In this document: one piece after another, positions 34,050-44,967 of the stretch | Layout of the letters: each line of letters opens with the position of its first letter | Position numbering within the stretch: the first letter of the stretch is position 1 | Source: Labilithrix sp. | GTDB lineage: Bacteria; Myxococcota_A; Polyangia; Polyangiales; Polyangiaceae | Length of the DNA: 64,000 nucleotides | NCBI GenBank assembly: GCA_019637225.1 | Contig: JAHBWC010000027.1 | Coordinates: 16,128 to 80,127 of the forward strand | Direction of reading: 5' to 3' | Notes under the pieces: model-generated | Databases searched by the model: none | What the model saw: the letters and a program-made list of their open reading frames with translations, nothing else | What the model was told of the DNA's origin: nothing | Position numbers and translations under genes: made by a program

Positions 34050-34832
34050 GTGATTCCGCTCGCTCACCCCACGGTCGAACGCCTCCTCGCGATCATGGAC
34101 CAGAAGCACCACTGGGCGTACCCGTCGCTGACGCGGCCGGGGCTCTCCCGTGCGCAGCTCCTCGCCCACTTCCGGCACGAGTACGCGGTCTACGTGCGCG
34201 ACTTCCCCGTGCTGCTCGCGCGCTGCCTCGGGCAGGTGCCGGATCTCATCGACGTGCGCCGCGCGCTCGCCGAAAACCTGTACGAGGAGCAGACGGGAGG
34301 GCTCTCGAAGAGCGCGCCGCACCCGGAGCTGTTCTTGCGGATGATGGAGGGCCTCGGCTTCGCGCGCACGCAGTTCGACGACTCCGATCTGCACCCGGCC
34401 GCGCAGAGCTACAAGGACTGGCTCTTCGCGACGTCGGCCAAGGGCCCGTGGCAAGCGGCGGCGGCGCTCCTCACGATCTTCGTCGAGGGCAGCGTCAACG
34501 AGCGCGGCGAGCTCGCGGGGACCTACGCGCGCCCGCACGGCGACGCGGCGGTCGGCCGCCACGCGCTCGTCGTCCACTACGGCTGCCCGCCCGAGGCGAT
34601 GCAGCTCGTCCGAGCGCACGGCGACGTCGAGGGCGGCCACCGCGGCGACGCGTGGAAGATCCTCCTCGACAACGCCGGCGATCCCGAGATCGCGAACACC
34701 GTCGTCAGCACCTGCATGGACGCCCTCGTCCGCTGGCACCGCTACCGCGACGGCGTCGCCGAGCGGATGGGCCTCGAGCGCGACGGCGCGACGACCGCGC
34801 CGCCGCCCGTCGTGGTGAAGCGCACCGGCTGA
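34050..34832 (+). CDS. heme-oxygenase-fold iron-containing enzyme (TenA/PqqC-like)
   Basis: 260 residues from a GTG. All-helical sequence with the layout of iron-containing redox enzymes of the TenA/PqqC superfamily: MDQKHHWAYPSL, LLAHFRHEYAVYVRDFPVLL, RRALAENLYEEQTGG, PELFLRMMEGLG, AALLTIFVEGSVNERGE, and VRAHGDVEGGHRGDAWKIL with the late E/H cluster. The acidic/His residues on three helices would bind one or two irons, as in heme-oxygenase-like diiron oxidases. Reaction cannot be told from sequence. It starts 72 bases after the sigma/anti-sigma pair and could be their target. Confidence 0.75.
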   Translation: MIPLAHPTVERLLAIMDQKHHWAYPSLTRPGLSRAQLLAHFRHEYAVYVRDFPVLLARCLGQVPDLIDVRRALAENLYEEQTGGLSKSAPHPELFLRMMEGLGFARTQFDDSDLHPAAQSYKDWLFATSAKGPWQAAAALLTIFVEGSVNERGELAGTYARPHGDAAVGRHALVVHYGCPPEAMQLVRAHGDVEGGHRGDAWKILLDNAGDPEIANTVVSTCMDALVRWHRYRDGVAERMGLERDGATTAPPPVVVKRTG

Positions 34833-34964
34833 TCAGGGCCGGCGCATCATCTGACAGCACTGGCCGTGTCGGTTAACACGACGGCGAGAGCTCGCCCTCG
34901 TCGCGGGCGCTCGCGGAACGCCGGACCGCTTCGTCGGGCGCGGGCGCTTCCGCGAAGCGAGGGC

Positions 34965-35891
34965 TCACCAGACGCACGTGCCATCGCGGCAGCCGTCGAA
35001 GCCGAGGGCGCGGCAGTCGAGGCTGCGCTCCTGCCCGTCGCAATAACGAAGGCTCGCGCCGTCGCAGACATCGGCGTACGCGCTCGGGCTGCATCGCAGG
35101 CGGGGGGACGCGACGCATTCGCCGCCGGAGCATGTCATCGGCAGTGGAAACACAGCGCAGCGCGTCCTGAACTCTTCGCCGCCGAAGCACGAGACGACGT
35201 CGTCGCCCTCGCAATGGCGGCTCTGTTCCCGCGCGCATGCCCGCGGGAGCGCCGCGCAGGAGCCGCCTCGACAGACCATTGCCTCACGCCCAAGCGCCGG
35301 ACGGCAGTCTCGATGTTGAACCGCGCCGTTCGCGCAGAAGACCGCCGTGTCACCGTCGCACCGCCGCGCAAATGTGTCGTCGCACGTACCGAACCCGCAG
35401 GTCGGGGTCGCGACGGCAACGCATGTACCACCGAGAGGCTGCTCGTCGCATGCTCGATCGTCCTCGCAATTGCGAACCCGACAGTCGATCTCCACGCGCT
35501 CGCCGCGCGCGCAGTCGATGACCGCGTGACCCTCGCAGCGGCGCGGACCGTCGCAAGGGCCGCGGATGTGATCGACGCACGCGACGACGCGGTCGGCGTC
35601 GCTCGCCGCAGTGAGGCACTCGAGGAGAGAAAAGCTCGCGTTCCCGAAACCGTCGATCGCGTACGCGACGCGCTCGGGATACCGACTCGCGTGGGGACCG
35701 AGGTTCAGCTCCAGACATTGGCTCAGTGTGCGATTCGTGCCCTGACCGGCCGCGCGGAGACGCGCGCACGCCAAGACGAGCGTGGCCGGCGCAGGCGCGG
35801 AGTCCAGCGGCGGGAGCGGTGCCTCGGTGCCCCCACACGCCGCCGCGATCACGAGCGGGACGAGAAAAGAAGCATTCCCAACAGCACTCAT
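34965..35891 (-). CDS. cysteine-rich secreted lipoprotein
   Basis: 308 residues. Short signal with lipobox IAAAC, then about 300 residues with some 36 cysteines arranged in repeated modules: C-[DE]-G-x-x-x-x-x-C (RCEGHAVIDC, RCDGDTAVFC, HCEGDDVVSC, VCDGASLRYC) alternating with short C-x(3-6)-C turns. Such modules are disulfide-stabilised and recall myxobacterial 'tryptophan/cysteine-rich' surface proteins. Codon bias is slightly weaker and the DNA a little less GC-rich than the surroundings. Function unknown, likely adhesion or binding at the cell surface. Confidence 0.78.
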   Translation of the reverse strand: MSAVGNASFLVPLVIAAACGGTEAPLPPLDSAPAPATLVLACARLRAAGQGTNRTLSQCLELNLGPHASRYPERVAYAIDGFGNASFSLLECLTAASDADRVVACVDHIRGPCDGPRRCEGHAVIDCARGERVEIDCRVRNCEDDRACDEQPLGGTCVAVATPTCGFGTCDDTFARRCDGDTAVFCANGAVQHRDCRPALGREAMVCRGGSCAALPRACAREQSRHCEGDDVVSCFGGEEFRTRCAVFPLPMTCSGGECVASPRLRCSPSAYADVCDGASLRYCDGQERSLDCRALGFDGCRDGTCVW

Positions 35892-36178
35892 GCGTTCTTA
35901 CAGCGGCTGGCTTTCCCAGCGGACAGCCCCGGCTCGCGACGCTCTTTCGAGCGCGGCCGCGAGGACCGTCGCCGCGCGGACGTCGACACGCGTTCCGAGC
36001 GTACGAGCGCTGCGATCACGCAAACGAACGCAGGCATGCGTAGGCCGATAGCCCCCATCCGAACCCCCTCGTGCGATCGAGAGTAGTACGTTTTCGCGAG
36101 TATTCACGAACCGCGTTGGATGGGAACCGCGTGTTCGGCCCGCGCGACGCGTCACGGCCGCTTTGCTACGCTCGCGTA

Positions 36179-36991
36179 GTGCGGCCCTCCCCTCCCGCGC
36201 TCTTCGTCGTGGCCGCGCTCGCGCTCGCGGGCGGGCTCGGCGCCATCGCGACGCGGACGGCCGAGGGCGCCGCCGACGGCGGGCCGGCGCTCCCGAGCGA
36301 CGCGGCGAGCTTCGGCTTCGTCGTCCAGAGCCACGCGAACGGCGTCCCGCTGCTGGCGTCGACGAAGCCCTTCTCGCTCCCGCTGGCGAACGGCCCCGTG
36401 CACGGGGTGCCGCCGACCGGAGATCGCCTCGCGCGCGGCGCCGCGATCGTCGCGCGCGAGCTCGGGCGTTACCCGAGCGCGTTCCTTCGCGGGGTGCACC
36501 TCGCCGGGGTCGTGCTCGCGGACGATCTCGCCGAGAACGAGATGGCGATCCCCTCGCTCCCCAACGTCGGGGGCCTGCTCCTCCTCGACGTCTCGAGCGT
36601 CGAGAAGGACCTCGTCCGGAGCCTCCATCACGAGGTGTTCCATTTCTTCGATCTCGCCGACGACGGACACGTCGCGCCCGATCCCGAGTGGAGCCGGCTG
36701 AACCCGACCCGCTTCGTGTACGGATCGGGAGGCCGGACGCTCCGAGGTGCGTGGGCCGCGCACCCCGTCGATGACGCGCCCGGCTTCGTGTCGGCGTACG
36801 CGACGAGCGGCGTCGAGGAGGACAAGGCCGACACGTTCGCGTTCGCCGTCGCCCGCGCCGAGGAGCTACGGCCGAAGATGAAGTCCGACGCCGTGCTTCA
36901 TGCCAAGGTCGCCGAGCTCGCGCGCCGCGTCGCCCTGCTCGACGCCGACTGCGCACGCCGCCTCGGCCTCGAGGGTCTTCTGGCCCCCTGA
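36179..36991 (+). CDS. putative secreted zinc metallopeptidase
   Basis: 270 residues from a GTG at 36179 (a frame from 36071 is open but its head is Arg-rich and unlikely). Signal peptide ALFVVAALALAGGLGAIA, then a domain with LHHEVFHFFDLADDG: HEVFH is the zinc-binding HExxH. Further on EEDKADTFAFAVARAEEL may give the third ligand, as in gluzincins. Predicted to act in the periplasm or outside. Target unknown. It ends 25 bases before the lipoprotein propeller gene, so the two are probably co-transcribed. Confidence 0.72.
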   Translation: MRPSPPALFVVAALALAGGLGAIATRTAEGAADGGPALPSDAASFGFVVQSHANGVPLLASTKPFSLPLANGPVHGVPPTGDRLARGAAIVARELGRYPSAFLRGVHLAGVVLADDLAENEMAIPSLPNVGGLLLLDVSSVEKDLVRSLHHEVFHFFDLADDGHVAPDPEWSRLNPTRFVYGSGGRTLRGAWAAHPVDDAPGFVSAYATSGVEEDKADTFAFAVARAEELRPKMKSDAVLHAKVAELARRVALLDADCARRLGLEGLLAP

Positions 36992-37016
36992 GCCCGACGC
37001 CGGCTATGCTCAGGCG

Positions 37017-38027
37017 ATGTCTTGGCGGGGTTCTTCGACCGCGCGCCTCCGGCGTCGACTCGTGTTCACCGCGGCGCTCGGAGCCGCGGGCTGTGGGCTC
37101 GGCGTCGTCGGCAGCGAGAGCGCGCCGCCGAGCGACGTGGACGCAGGGCGCGAGGGCGGCTTCCGCGATCCCTCCCCGCCGGTCGACGCGCCGGTGACCG
37201 ACGCGCCCGTCCTCTGCGACGGCGCGCCGGCGGACACCCCGGACAACTGCGGATCGTGCGGTCGCGACTGCGCCGGCGGGGCGTGCGTCGCGGGCCGCTG
37301 CGCCGCGCTCGATCTCCTCGTGCTGCCGCCCGGTCAGACCGTCCGCGCCGTCGCCGTCAACAGCACGAACCTCTACTTCATCGACAACATGTCGCGGACG
37401 ATCGTTCGCGCGGAGCTCGACGGATCGACGCCGTCGAACATCGTCACGACGAGCCTGCCGGGGTCGCAGCTCGCCGTCGACGACACGTACCTCTGGTACA
37501 CCACCACCGGTCTGCGCCGAACCTCGGCGACCGGCACGGACGAGGTCCTCCTCGCCGACAACGTCGGCGGGTGCGTCGCGATCGATCCGGACAAGACGCG
37601 GGTCTACGCCGCCGACTTCGACGGCGATCGCATCGTCGCCGTCCCCTACGGCGGAGGCCTCGCGACCGATCTCCTGACCGCCGACGCCGGCGTCAGCTTC
37701 CCGTGGGGCGTCGCGGCGAACGCGACCCACATGTTCTTCACGACGTCGGGGAACGACCCGGGGCGCATCTTGCGGCGTCCGAAGGCGGACGACAGCGGCA
37801 CGACGACGGTCAAGGTCGCGCAGAAGAACCCGAACTGCCTCGCGTTCGACGAGGCCGGGCTCCTCTACTGGGTGACCCACAACGACGGCGTCATCCACCG
37901 GAGCAAGGCCGACGGGAGCGACGAGGTGGTGCTCGCGACCGATCAGGCCGAGGTCACGCAGGTCGCGATCGACGAGAAGTTTCTCTACTGGGGCACCGGC
38001 AACAAGGTGCGCCGTCTCGTTCGCTGA
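37017..38027 (+). CDS. secreted lipoprotein with beta-propeller
   Basis: 336 residues from the ATG at 37017. Signal peptide with lipobox GAAGC, an acidic/Pro linker, a small disulfide-rich patch NCGSCGRDCAGGACVAGRC, then a propeller of repeats such as NLYFIDNMSRTIVRAELDGS, YLWYTTTGLRRTSATG, RVYAADFDGDRIVAVPY, MFFTTSGNDPGRILRRP, LYWVTHNDGVIHRSKADGS and LYWGTGNKVRRL. This low-complexity propeller type is very common in myxobacteria. Surface or periplasmic; ligand unknown. Confidence 0.8.
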   Translation: MSWRGSSTARLRRRLVFTAALGAAGCGLGVVGSESAPPSDVDAGREGGFRDPSPPVDAPVTDAPVLCDGAPADTPDNCGSCGRDCAGGACVAGRCAALDLLVLPPGQTVRAVAVNSTNLYFIDNMSRTIVRAELDGSTPSNIVTTSLPGSQLAVDDTYLWYTTTGLRRTSATGTDEVLLADNVGGCVAIDPDKTRVYAADFDGDRIVAVPYGGGLATDLLTADAGVSFPWGVAANATHMFFTTSGNDPGRILRRPKADDSGTTTVKVAQKNPNCLAFDEAGLLYWVTHNDGVIHRSKADGSDEVVLATDQAEVTQVAIDEKFLYWGTGNKVRRLVR

Positions 38028-38048
38028 GCGCTACGCGGGCGCGCGGGC

Positions 38049-39212
38049 TCAGTCGGCCGCGTGCTCGAGCTGACGCTCGAGCGTGAGGCGCTCGGCCTCC
38101 TTGCGGACGCGCCGGTAGCCGAGCAGGTGAAACACGTCGAGGCGGTAGAGCCGCGTCGCGCGCTCGTCGACGACGAGCTTCGACGGCCTCGCGGGATCGC
38201 GCGCGATACCGGGGAGCAGATGGAGGAAGCGGTCGAGCTTCATGTGGCGGAGCGCCTCCGACACGCGCATGCGCGTCGCGCTCACCTCGCGGCCCCAGAA
38301 GAAGCCGTCGGCGCCCTGTCCCTGGTAGAGCGGGAGGATCACCATGCCGTCCTTCGGCGCGCGCACCTTGCCGGCGCGGCTCTTCGCGAGGAGCTGGCCG
38401 GCGCGCGCGCGCGCGAGGTTCTGGAAGCCCGGCTCCATCACGAACTCGTCGGCAGCCGTGATGGCGTGGCGCGAGACGACCTCCATCACGCGCGGGAGAT
38501 CGCCGCGGCGCCGCTCGAGCAGCGCGTGCGCGGCGCCGGTCTCGGTGAGGAGCCCCGAGCCGAACAGGCCGGCGGACTCCGCGCCGAGGAGGACGACCGC
38601 CTCGAGGTTGTCGACCGAGCCCGGATCGTCGTGCTGACCACCCTCGACGCCGAAGGTCACGCAGCCCTGCGTGGTGAAGTACGCGGAGAGGACGCCGTCG
38701 ACCTGCTCCTCGAGCCCGATCACGAGCGGCAGCGGGATCGCGCTCGCGAACTTGCGCTGGCGAAGCGTGTCGCCGAACAGGATGAACGGGAGGCCGTGCG
38801 CGCTCGTCGTGTGGAGATCGACGAGGTAGACGGGGCCGCGCGCGCGGGCGATGGCGGCGCGGATGGCGCCGAGGAGCTCGAGCTGCTCGTGATCCTCCGC
38901 GTCGAGCGCTCCGCCCGCGGCGGCGCGTGCCTCGAGGTCCGCGACGCGCGCGGGCGTCCAGACGCGGTTCATGTCGCGCTCGCGGTAGCGAACGCCCTGA
39001 CGCATCGCGCCGAGGTTGCCGGCGAACGCGACGAGCTCGCCCATCACCCTGCCCTGCCGGCGCGCGAGCGTGGCGAGGACGCGCCGGACGGCGCCGACTC
39101 CCGCGCGCTCGTTGCCGTGGATCCCGGCGACGACGATCAGCGTGGGGCCGGCGGCGTCGCCGACGACGCGTCCAATCTCTCGCCCCTCCGGCAAATCGTG
39201 ACCGTCGCTCAT
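38049..39212 (-). CDS. AstE/AspA-family zinc amidohydrolase
   Basis: 387 residues from the ATG at 39212, with GAGGAGG nine bases upstream and lying inside the end of the GCS2 gene. Zinc motifs of the succinylglutamate desuccinylase/aspartoacylase family: AGIHGNERAG (H-x-x-E), YLVDLHTTS (His) and FGVEGGQHDD (catalytic Glu). These enzymes split amide bonds to acidic amino acids, or act on small peptides. The C-terminal 100 residues (APKDGMVILPLYQGQGADGFFWG) form the beta domain. Last gene of the esterase-GCS2-AstE operon (five bases after GCS2), thus likely to cleave an amide made by its ligase neighbour. Confidence 0.88.
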   Translation of the reverse strand: MSDGHDLPEGREIGRVVGDAAGPTLIVVAGIHGNERAGVGAVRRVLATLARRQGRVMGELVAFAGNLGAMRQGVRYRERDMNRVWTPARVADLEARAAAGGALDAEDHEQLELLGAIRAAIARARGPVYLVDLHTTSAHGLPFILFGDTLRQRKFASAIPLPLVIGLEEQVDGVLSAYFTTQGCVTFGVEGGQHDDPGSVDNLEAVVLLGAESAGLFGSGLLTETGAAHALLERRRGDLPRVMEVVSRHAITAADEFVMEPGFQNLARARAGQLLAKSRAGKVRAPKDGMVILPLYQGQGADGFFWGREVSATRMRVSEALRHMKLDRFLHLLPGIARDPARPSKLVVDERATRLYRLDVFHLLGYRRVRKEAERLTLERQLEHAAD

Positions 39213-39217
39213 CGAGA

Positions 39218-41350
39218 CTACCTCCTCGCGTCCTCTGCTTGCGCCGTCGGCTCGGTCGTCTTCTCCCGCGTCGCGCTCCTCGCGGAGGGCTCCTCGGTCG
39301 ACTCGAGCGCGCCGAGCTTCTCTTCGAGCAGATCGGCGGCGATGCCCATGAAGTCTTCCTCCATGACCATCGCCACGATGCGGCCATCCTTGACCACAGG
39401 CAAGCACCCAATGCGGTGCCGGCGCATCAAGGCGATCGCAGCGAGGGTGGACGTCTCGGGCGACACCGTGACGAGGTCTCGCTTCATGACCTCGCCGACC
39501 GTCACATTTGCCGGGGGCGGCGTGCTCCCGAGGCGCGTGAGGTCCGCGAGCAGCGACGTGGAGCTGTCCGAGCGCGGCAGCATGGCTGAGCTCTCGCTGC
39601 GCGGGAGCATCGAGGAGCTCTCGGTGCGGGCGCCCGGGAGGTTCGCGAAATGACGCAGCACGGCGCGCGACGTCACGAGTCCGACGAGCTTGCCGCTCTC
39701 ATCCTCGACGGGCAGGTGGCGGATGCGCTCCCAGCTCATGATGTCGGCCGCGAGCTCGACCGGATCGTTCGGGTGCACGATGAGCAGATCGGTCTGCATG
39801 TACTGCGAGACCTTCGCCCAGCCCGTCCGGCGGGCCGGCACCTCGTCGAGGCGCGCGCGCTCCCACTCCGCGACCGGACGCGCCGTGTCCTGCCGCGCGA
39901 TGGTCGCGGCGACGAGGGCGGCGAGGTGCTCGCCCGGCGTGCCCTTCGGCTTCATGTCCGCGAGCGAGCGCAGCGCCCAGCGCGAGCCGGTGTGGAGCGT
40001 ACGGACGCGCTTGTCGACGACGCCGAGGTACCGCTGCGCGTCGGCGGGCTCGACGCCCGCGCGCGCGAGGCCGGCCTCGGCGATGGGCAAGAGGCGGTCG
40101 AGGACGAACGGCTGCGCGATCACCTCCTCGCCGTCGAGCCAGATGAAGCGGGCGGCGAGACCCTCGCGCGCGGCGTTGTAGAAGTTCGCCTGCGCCTGGT
40201 CGAAGTCCATCCGCGACGGGAGGTCCTCGATCGTCACCGAGAGCTCGCGCATCAGGCCGATCCAGAACGCGGCGTTCGCGACCTCGTCGATGATCGACGG
40301 GCCCGACGGGAGCGCGCGGAGCTCGATGCGGAGGTGCGGCTTGCCGCTCGGGGAGACGCCGTAGCACGCGCGGTTCCAGCGGTAGATCGTGCCGCTGTGG
40401 AGACGCAGGGCGCGGAGCTCGGGGACGCCGCCCTCGTCGAGGACCTTGAGCGAGTCCTCGTCGACGCTCATGCCCACGAGCGGGCGGAAGCGCGTGACGT
40501 TCTCCTTGAAGATGCCGAGCGCGCCGCCGCGCGTCGCCCAGCCCTTGCCGAACGAGACGCGCGGGGCGTCCTGCCGGGCGTGGAGGGTGCGCGTGCGGAT
40601 GTCGCACGACTGCTCGAAGAGCGCGATGCGCGTCTCCGCCCAGAGGCGCTTGCCGAGGAGCGTCGGGGAGTTGGTCCCGATCGCGAGCGTCGGCGCGAGG
40701 ACGAGCTGCGCGACGTCGTAGTCGTGACCGAAGCGGCTCGGGTCGAGCGACTGAAGGTGAACTTGGAAGCTCGCGTTGCACGCCTCGAACATGAGCGAGT
40801 CGTGCTTCGCGACGAGCTCGTCGAGGCCCTTGATCGAGATGTCGTAGCCGTCCCCCTTCGCCGCGCTCATCACGCGGTTCAGCGTGAGGTAGCGGGGGTT
40901 CGGCACCATGTTGTCGAGCGAGAGATCGGTCCGCGCGAGCGTGGGGAGGATGCCGGCGAGCACCGGCTGGACGTGGAGCTCGGCGGCGGCCGCCTGGACG
41001 CGGGCGTAGAGCGACGTGAGCTGCGCCTCGAGCCGCGCGAGCCCTCCGCCCTCGAGCGACTGCGGGTCGGCGTTCATCTCGAGGTTGAAGAGCCCGAGCT
41101 CCGTCGTGAAGTGCGGATCGGCGACCTTGTCGATCAGCTCGAGCGCCGTCGGCGACGCGTTGTAGGCGCGATCGACGAGGAACATCTCCTGCTCGGCGCC
41201 GATCGTCGAGATCCCCGCCTCGAACCTGCCCTCCGCCAGCATCCGCTCGAGCGCGCGGAGATCGCTGAGGAGCGCGCGCACGTAGCGCGCGCGTTCGGGG
41301 CCTTCGAGCTCGCCGGCGGACGTCTTGTCGTTCCTAGGACCGCCTTCCAT
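39218..41350 (-). CDS. GCS2-type carboxylate-amine ligase fused to CBS domains
   Basis: 710 residues. Residues about 1-475 are a glutamate-cysteine ligase family 2 core: GAEQEMFLVDRAYNASP at the start (E-x-E metal/ATP site), FNLEMNADPQSLEG, FEACNASFQVHLQS, APTLAIGTNSP, RIALFEQS and HLRIELRALPSGPS. The C-terminal 180 residues are two CBS motifs (YMQTDLLIVHPNDPVELAADIM and VMKRDLVTVSPETSTLAAIALM), which bind adenine nucleotides. A linker between them repeats ESSSMLPRS three times. The fusion suggests that ligase activity responds to energy charge. Starts one base after the esterase stop, hence tightly coupled. The amide formed is unknown. Confidence 0.9.
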   Translation of the reverse strand: MEGGPRNDKTSAGELEGPERARYVRALLSDLRALERMLAEGRFEAGISTIGAEQEMFLVDRAYNASPTALELIDKVADPHFTTELGLFNLEMNADPQSLEGGGLARLEAQLTSLYARVQAAAAELHVQPVLAGILPTLARTDLSLDNMVPNPRYLTLNRVMSAAKGDGYDISIKGLDELVAKHDSLMFEACNASFQVHLQSLDPSRFGHDYDVAQLVLAPTLAIGTNSPTLLGKRLWAETRIALFEQSCDIRTRTLHARQDAPRVSFGKGWATRGGALGIFKENVTRFRPLVGMSVDEDSLKVLDEGGVPELRALRLHSGTIYRWNRACYGVSPSGKPHLRIELRALPSGPSIIDEVANAAFWIGLMRELSVTIEDLPSRMDFDQAQANFYNAAREGLAARFIWLDGEEVIAQPFVLDRLLPIAEAGLARAGVEPADAQRYLGVVDKRVRTLHTGSRWALRSLADMKPKGTPGEHLAALVAATIARQDTARPVAEWERARLDEVPARRTGWAKVSQYMQTDLLIVHPNDPVELAADIMSWERIRHLPVEDESGKLVGLVTSRAVLRHFANLPGARTESSSMLPRSESSAMLPRSDSSTSLLADLTRLGSTPPPANVTVGEVMKRDLVTVSPETSTLAAIALMRRHRIGCLPVVKDGRIVAMVMEEDFMGIAADLLEEKLGALESTEEPSARSATREKTTEPTAQAEDARR

Positions 41351-41351
41351 G

Positions 41352-42110
41352 TCAGACCTGCGCCGCCGCTTCGGCCTTCTTGGGCGCCGTCCAGTCGTCG
41401 AGGTACTTCGGCAGCTTGGAGCGCCACGTGACCCAGTCGTGATCGACGTTGCCCCAGGACTCGACCCAGTTCGGGATCCCCTTGTCGCCGAGCACCTTGC
41501 CCATGCGGAAGCTCTCGCCGATGTTCTCCCACTTGCCCTCGCCCGAGGCGAGGTGGATGTAGCGCGTGCGGAGCACGTCGAGGTGCAGGCCCGAGAGCGT
41601 CGGCACGAAGTGGAGCGGCGACGACACGCGGTAGTAGTCGGTCGGCTGCGGGTGATCGATGAACCGCAGGAGCTCGTAGCTCCCGCTCATCCCGAGCGCG
41701 CGGTGGAACAGATCGGGGAAGCGGCAGGTCACCGCCACGGCGTGGAACGCGCCGATGGACGCTCCCGTCGTCCAGATCGGGATCTCGGGCGACCTGCAGT
41801 CCGTGCGGATCGCGGGGACGACCTCGTGCTTCACGTACTGGTGGAACTGGTTCATCACGTACATGCGGTGCTCGACCGACTGCTGCTTGTCGAAGAACAC
41901 GCGACCCGCGACGCTGTCGCAGGAGTAGACCTTGATGCGCCCCGCGGCGAGCAACGGCTCGAGCACGTGGATCATCTTGAAGCGCTCGATCTCCTCCGCG
42001 TCGCCGCCCGCGGTCGGGAAGACGAGCACCGGCTGACCGGAAAACCCCCAGCGCGCGAGCGTCGTGTCGCACTGCAAACGAGACGAGTACCAGGAAGACT
42101 TCTCGAACAT
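41352..42110 (-). CDS. esterase (alpha/beta hydrolase, COG4947-like)
   Basis: 252 residues from the ATG at 42110 (the frame is open further upstream without coding character). Start MFEKSSWYSSRLQCDTTLARWG is family-like. Strand PVLVFPTAGGDAEEIERF, nucleophile elbow WTTGASIGAFHAVA (Ser), GMSGSYELLRF, and C-terminal NWVESWGNVDHDWVTWRSKL with the catalytic His/Asp. No signal peptide. First gene of the esterase-GCS2-AstE operon; divergent from the Ser/Thr kinase at 42350. Confidence 0.85.
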   Translation of the reverse strand: MFEKSSWYSSRLQCDTTLARWGFSGQPVLVFPTAGGDAEEIERFKMIHVLEPLLAAGRIKVYSCDSVAGRVFFDKQQSVEHRMYVMNQFHQYVKHEVVPAIRTDCRSPEIPIWTTGASIGAFHAVAVTCRFPDLFHRALGMSGSYELLRFIDHPQPTDYYRVSSPLHFVPTLSGLHLDVLRTRYIHLASGEGKWENIGESFRMGKVLGDKGIPNWVESWGNVDHDWVTWRSKLPKYLDDWTAPKKAEAAAQV

Positions 42111-42349
42111 GTTTCTGTCCCCGTCCTCTCGTGGACGGACCCTCCAACCCCAGTCGCAGCTCCAAACCGAAGAGCTTCGTCCCCGTCGTAGCGGCGCGCG
42201 CGTCCGGTCGCAAGTAAACCCTGAAACCCCGCGCATTTGAGGGCTCTCGACGGGCTCCCGGTCCGAGCCGGGGCGCCTCCGGGTTGCGATCCGATGTCCC
42301 CGCACGCGGCTGCGAGACGCCCTCGGGCTCGTGTAGTCTTGCGGCGGGC

Positions 42350-44401
<2,052 letters not shown>

Positions 44402-44402
44402 C

Positions 44403-44432
44403 GCGGCGCCGCGGGCTCTCCGGCGGCGCCGC
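44403..44432. terminator. bidirectional GC-rich hairpin
   Basis: GCGGCGCCG (44403-44411) and CGGCGCCGC (44424-44432) form a perfect 9-bp stem just after the kinase stop and 11 bases before the convergent peroxiredoxin stop. No U-tract on either side, so efficiency is uncertain. Confidence 0.5.
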
Positions 44433-44443
44433 AGCGATGCGCG

Positions 44444-44902
44444 TCAGCCCTTCAGCGTCGCGATGTCGTCGAGCACGGTCTTCTCGTGCCCGTTCGGATC
44501 GACCTTCGCGTAGACCTTGCGGACGACTCCGCTCGGATCGACGAGGAACGTGGTGCGGTCCCAGTAGAGCGTGCCCTTGTACTCGGACTGCCCGACGCCG
44601 AGCGCGCCGAGGAGCTTCGTCTCCGGATCGGCGAGCAGCTCGATCGTGAACGAGAACTTGTTGCAGAAGTCCTTGTGGGACTTCGCGTCGTCGGCGCTGA
44701 GGCCGACGACGACCGCGCCGGCGGCGTCGTAGTCTGCCTTCGTCGCGGTGAACGACTTGCCCTGGATGGTGCATCCGGGGGTGTCGTCCTTCGGGTAGAC
44801 GTAGAGCACGAGCCACTTGCCCGCGTAGCTCGCGTTCGTCTTCTTCTGCGCGTCTTGGTTCTCGAGGCTGAACTCGGGGAGCTTCTGTCCGACGTCGATC
44901 AT
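44444..44902 (-). CDS. thioredoxin-dependent peroxiredoxin (BCP/PrxQ-like)
   Basis: 152 residues. Start MIDVGQKLPEFSLENQDAQ, peroxidatic cysteine Cys44 in PKDDTPGCTIQG, arginine in YWDRTTFLVDPSG. Reduces hydroperoxides with electrons from thioredoxin in the cytoplasm. The resolving cysteine five residues later, usual in E. coli BCP, is absent (C-T-I-Q-G-K); Cys80 (HKDFCNKF) may resolve instead, or the protein is 1-Cys. Last in the minus-strand operon, 65 bases after the ATP-grasp gene. Confidence 0.93.
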   Translation of the reverse strand: MIDVGQKLPEFSLENQDAQKKTNASYAGKWLVLYVYPKDDTPGCTIQGKSFTATKADYDAAGAVVVGLSADDAKSHKDFCNKFSFTIELLADPETKLLGALGVGQSEYKGTLYWDRTTFLVDPSGVVRKVYAKVDPNGHEKTVLDDIATLKG

Positions 44903-44967
44903 GGCGCCGGATCTACCACGACCGCGCCGGGGAGGGACGCGGAGTCGCCTGCTGCATGCGTCCGCAG

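Noticed and set aside
34866..36086. 406-codon plus-strand frame
   Set aside because: Antisense to the Cys-rich lipoprotein; Arg/Ala-rich and no domain.
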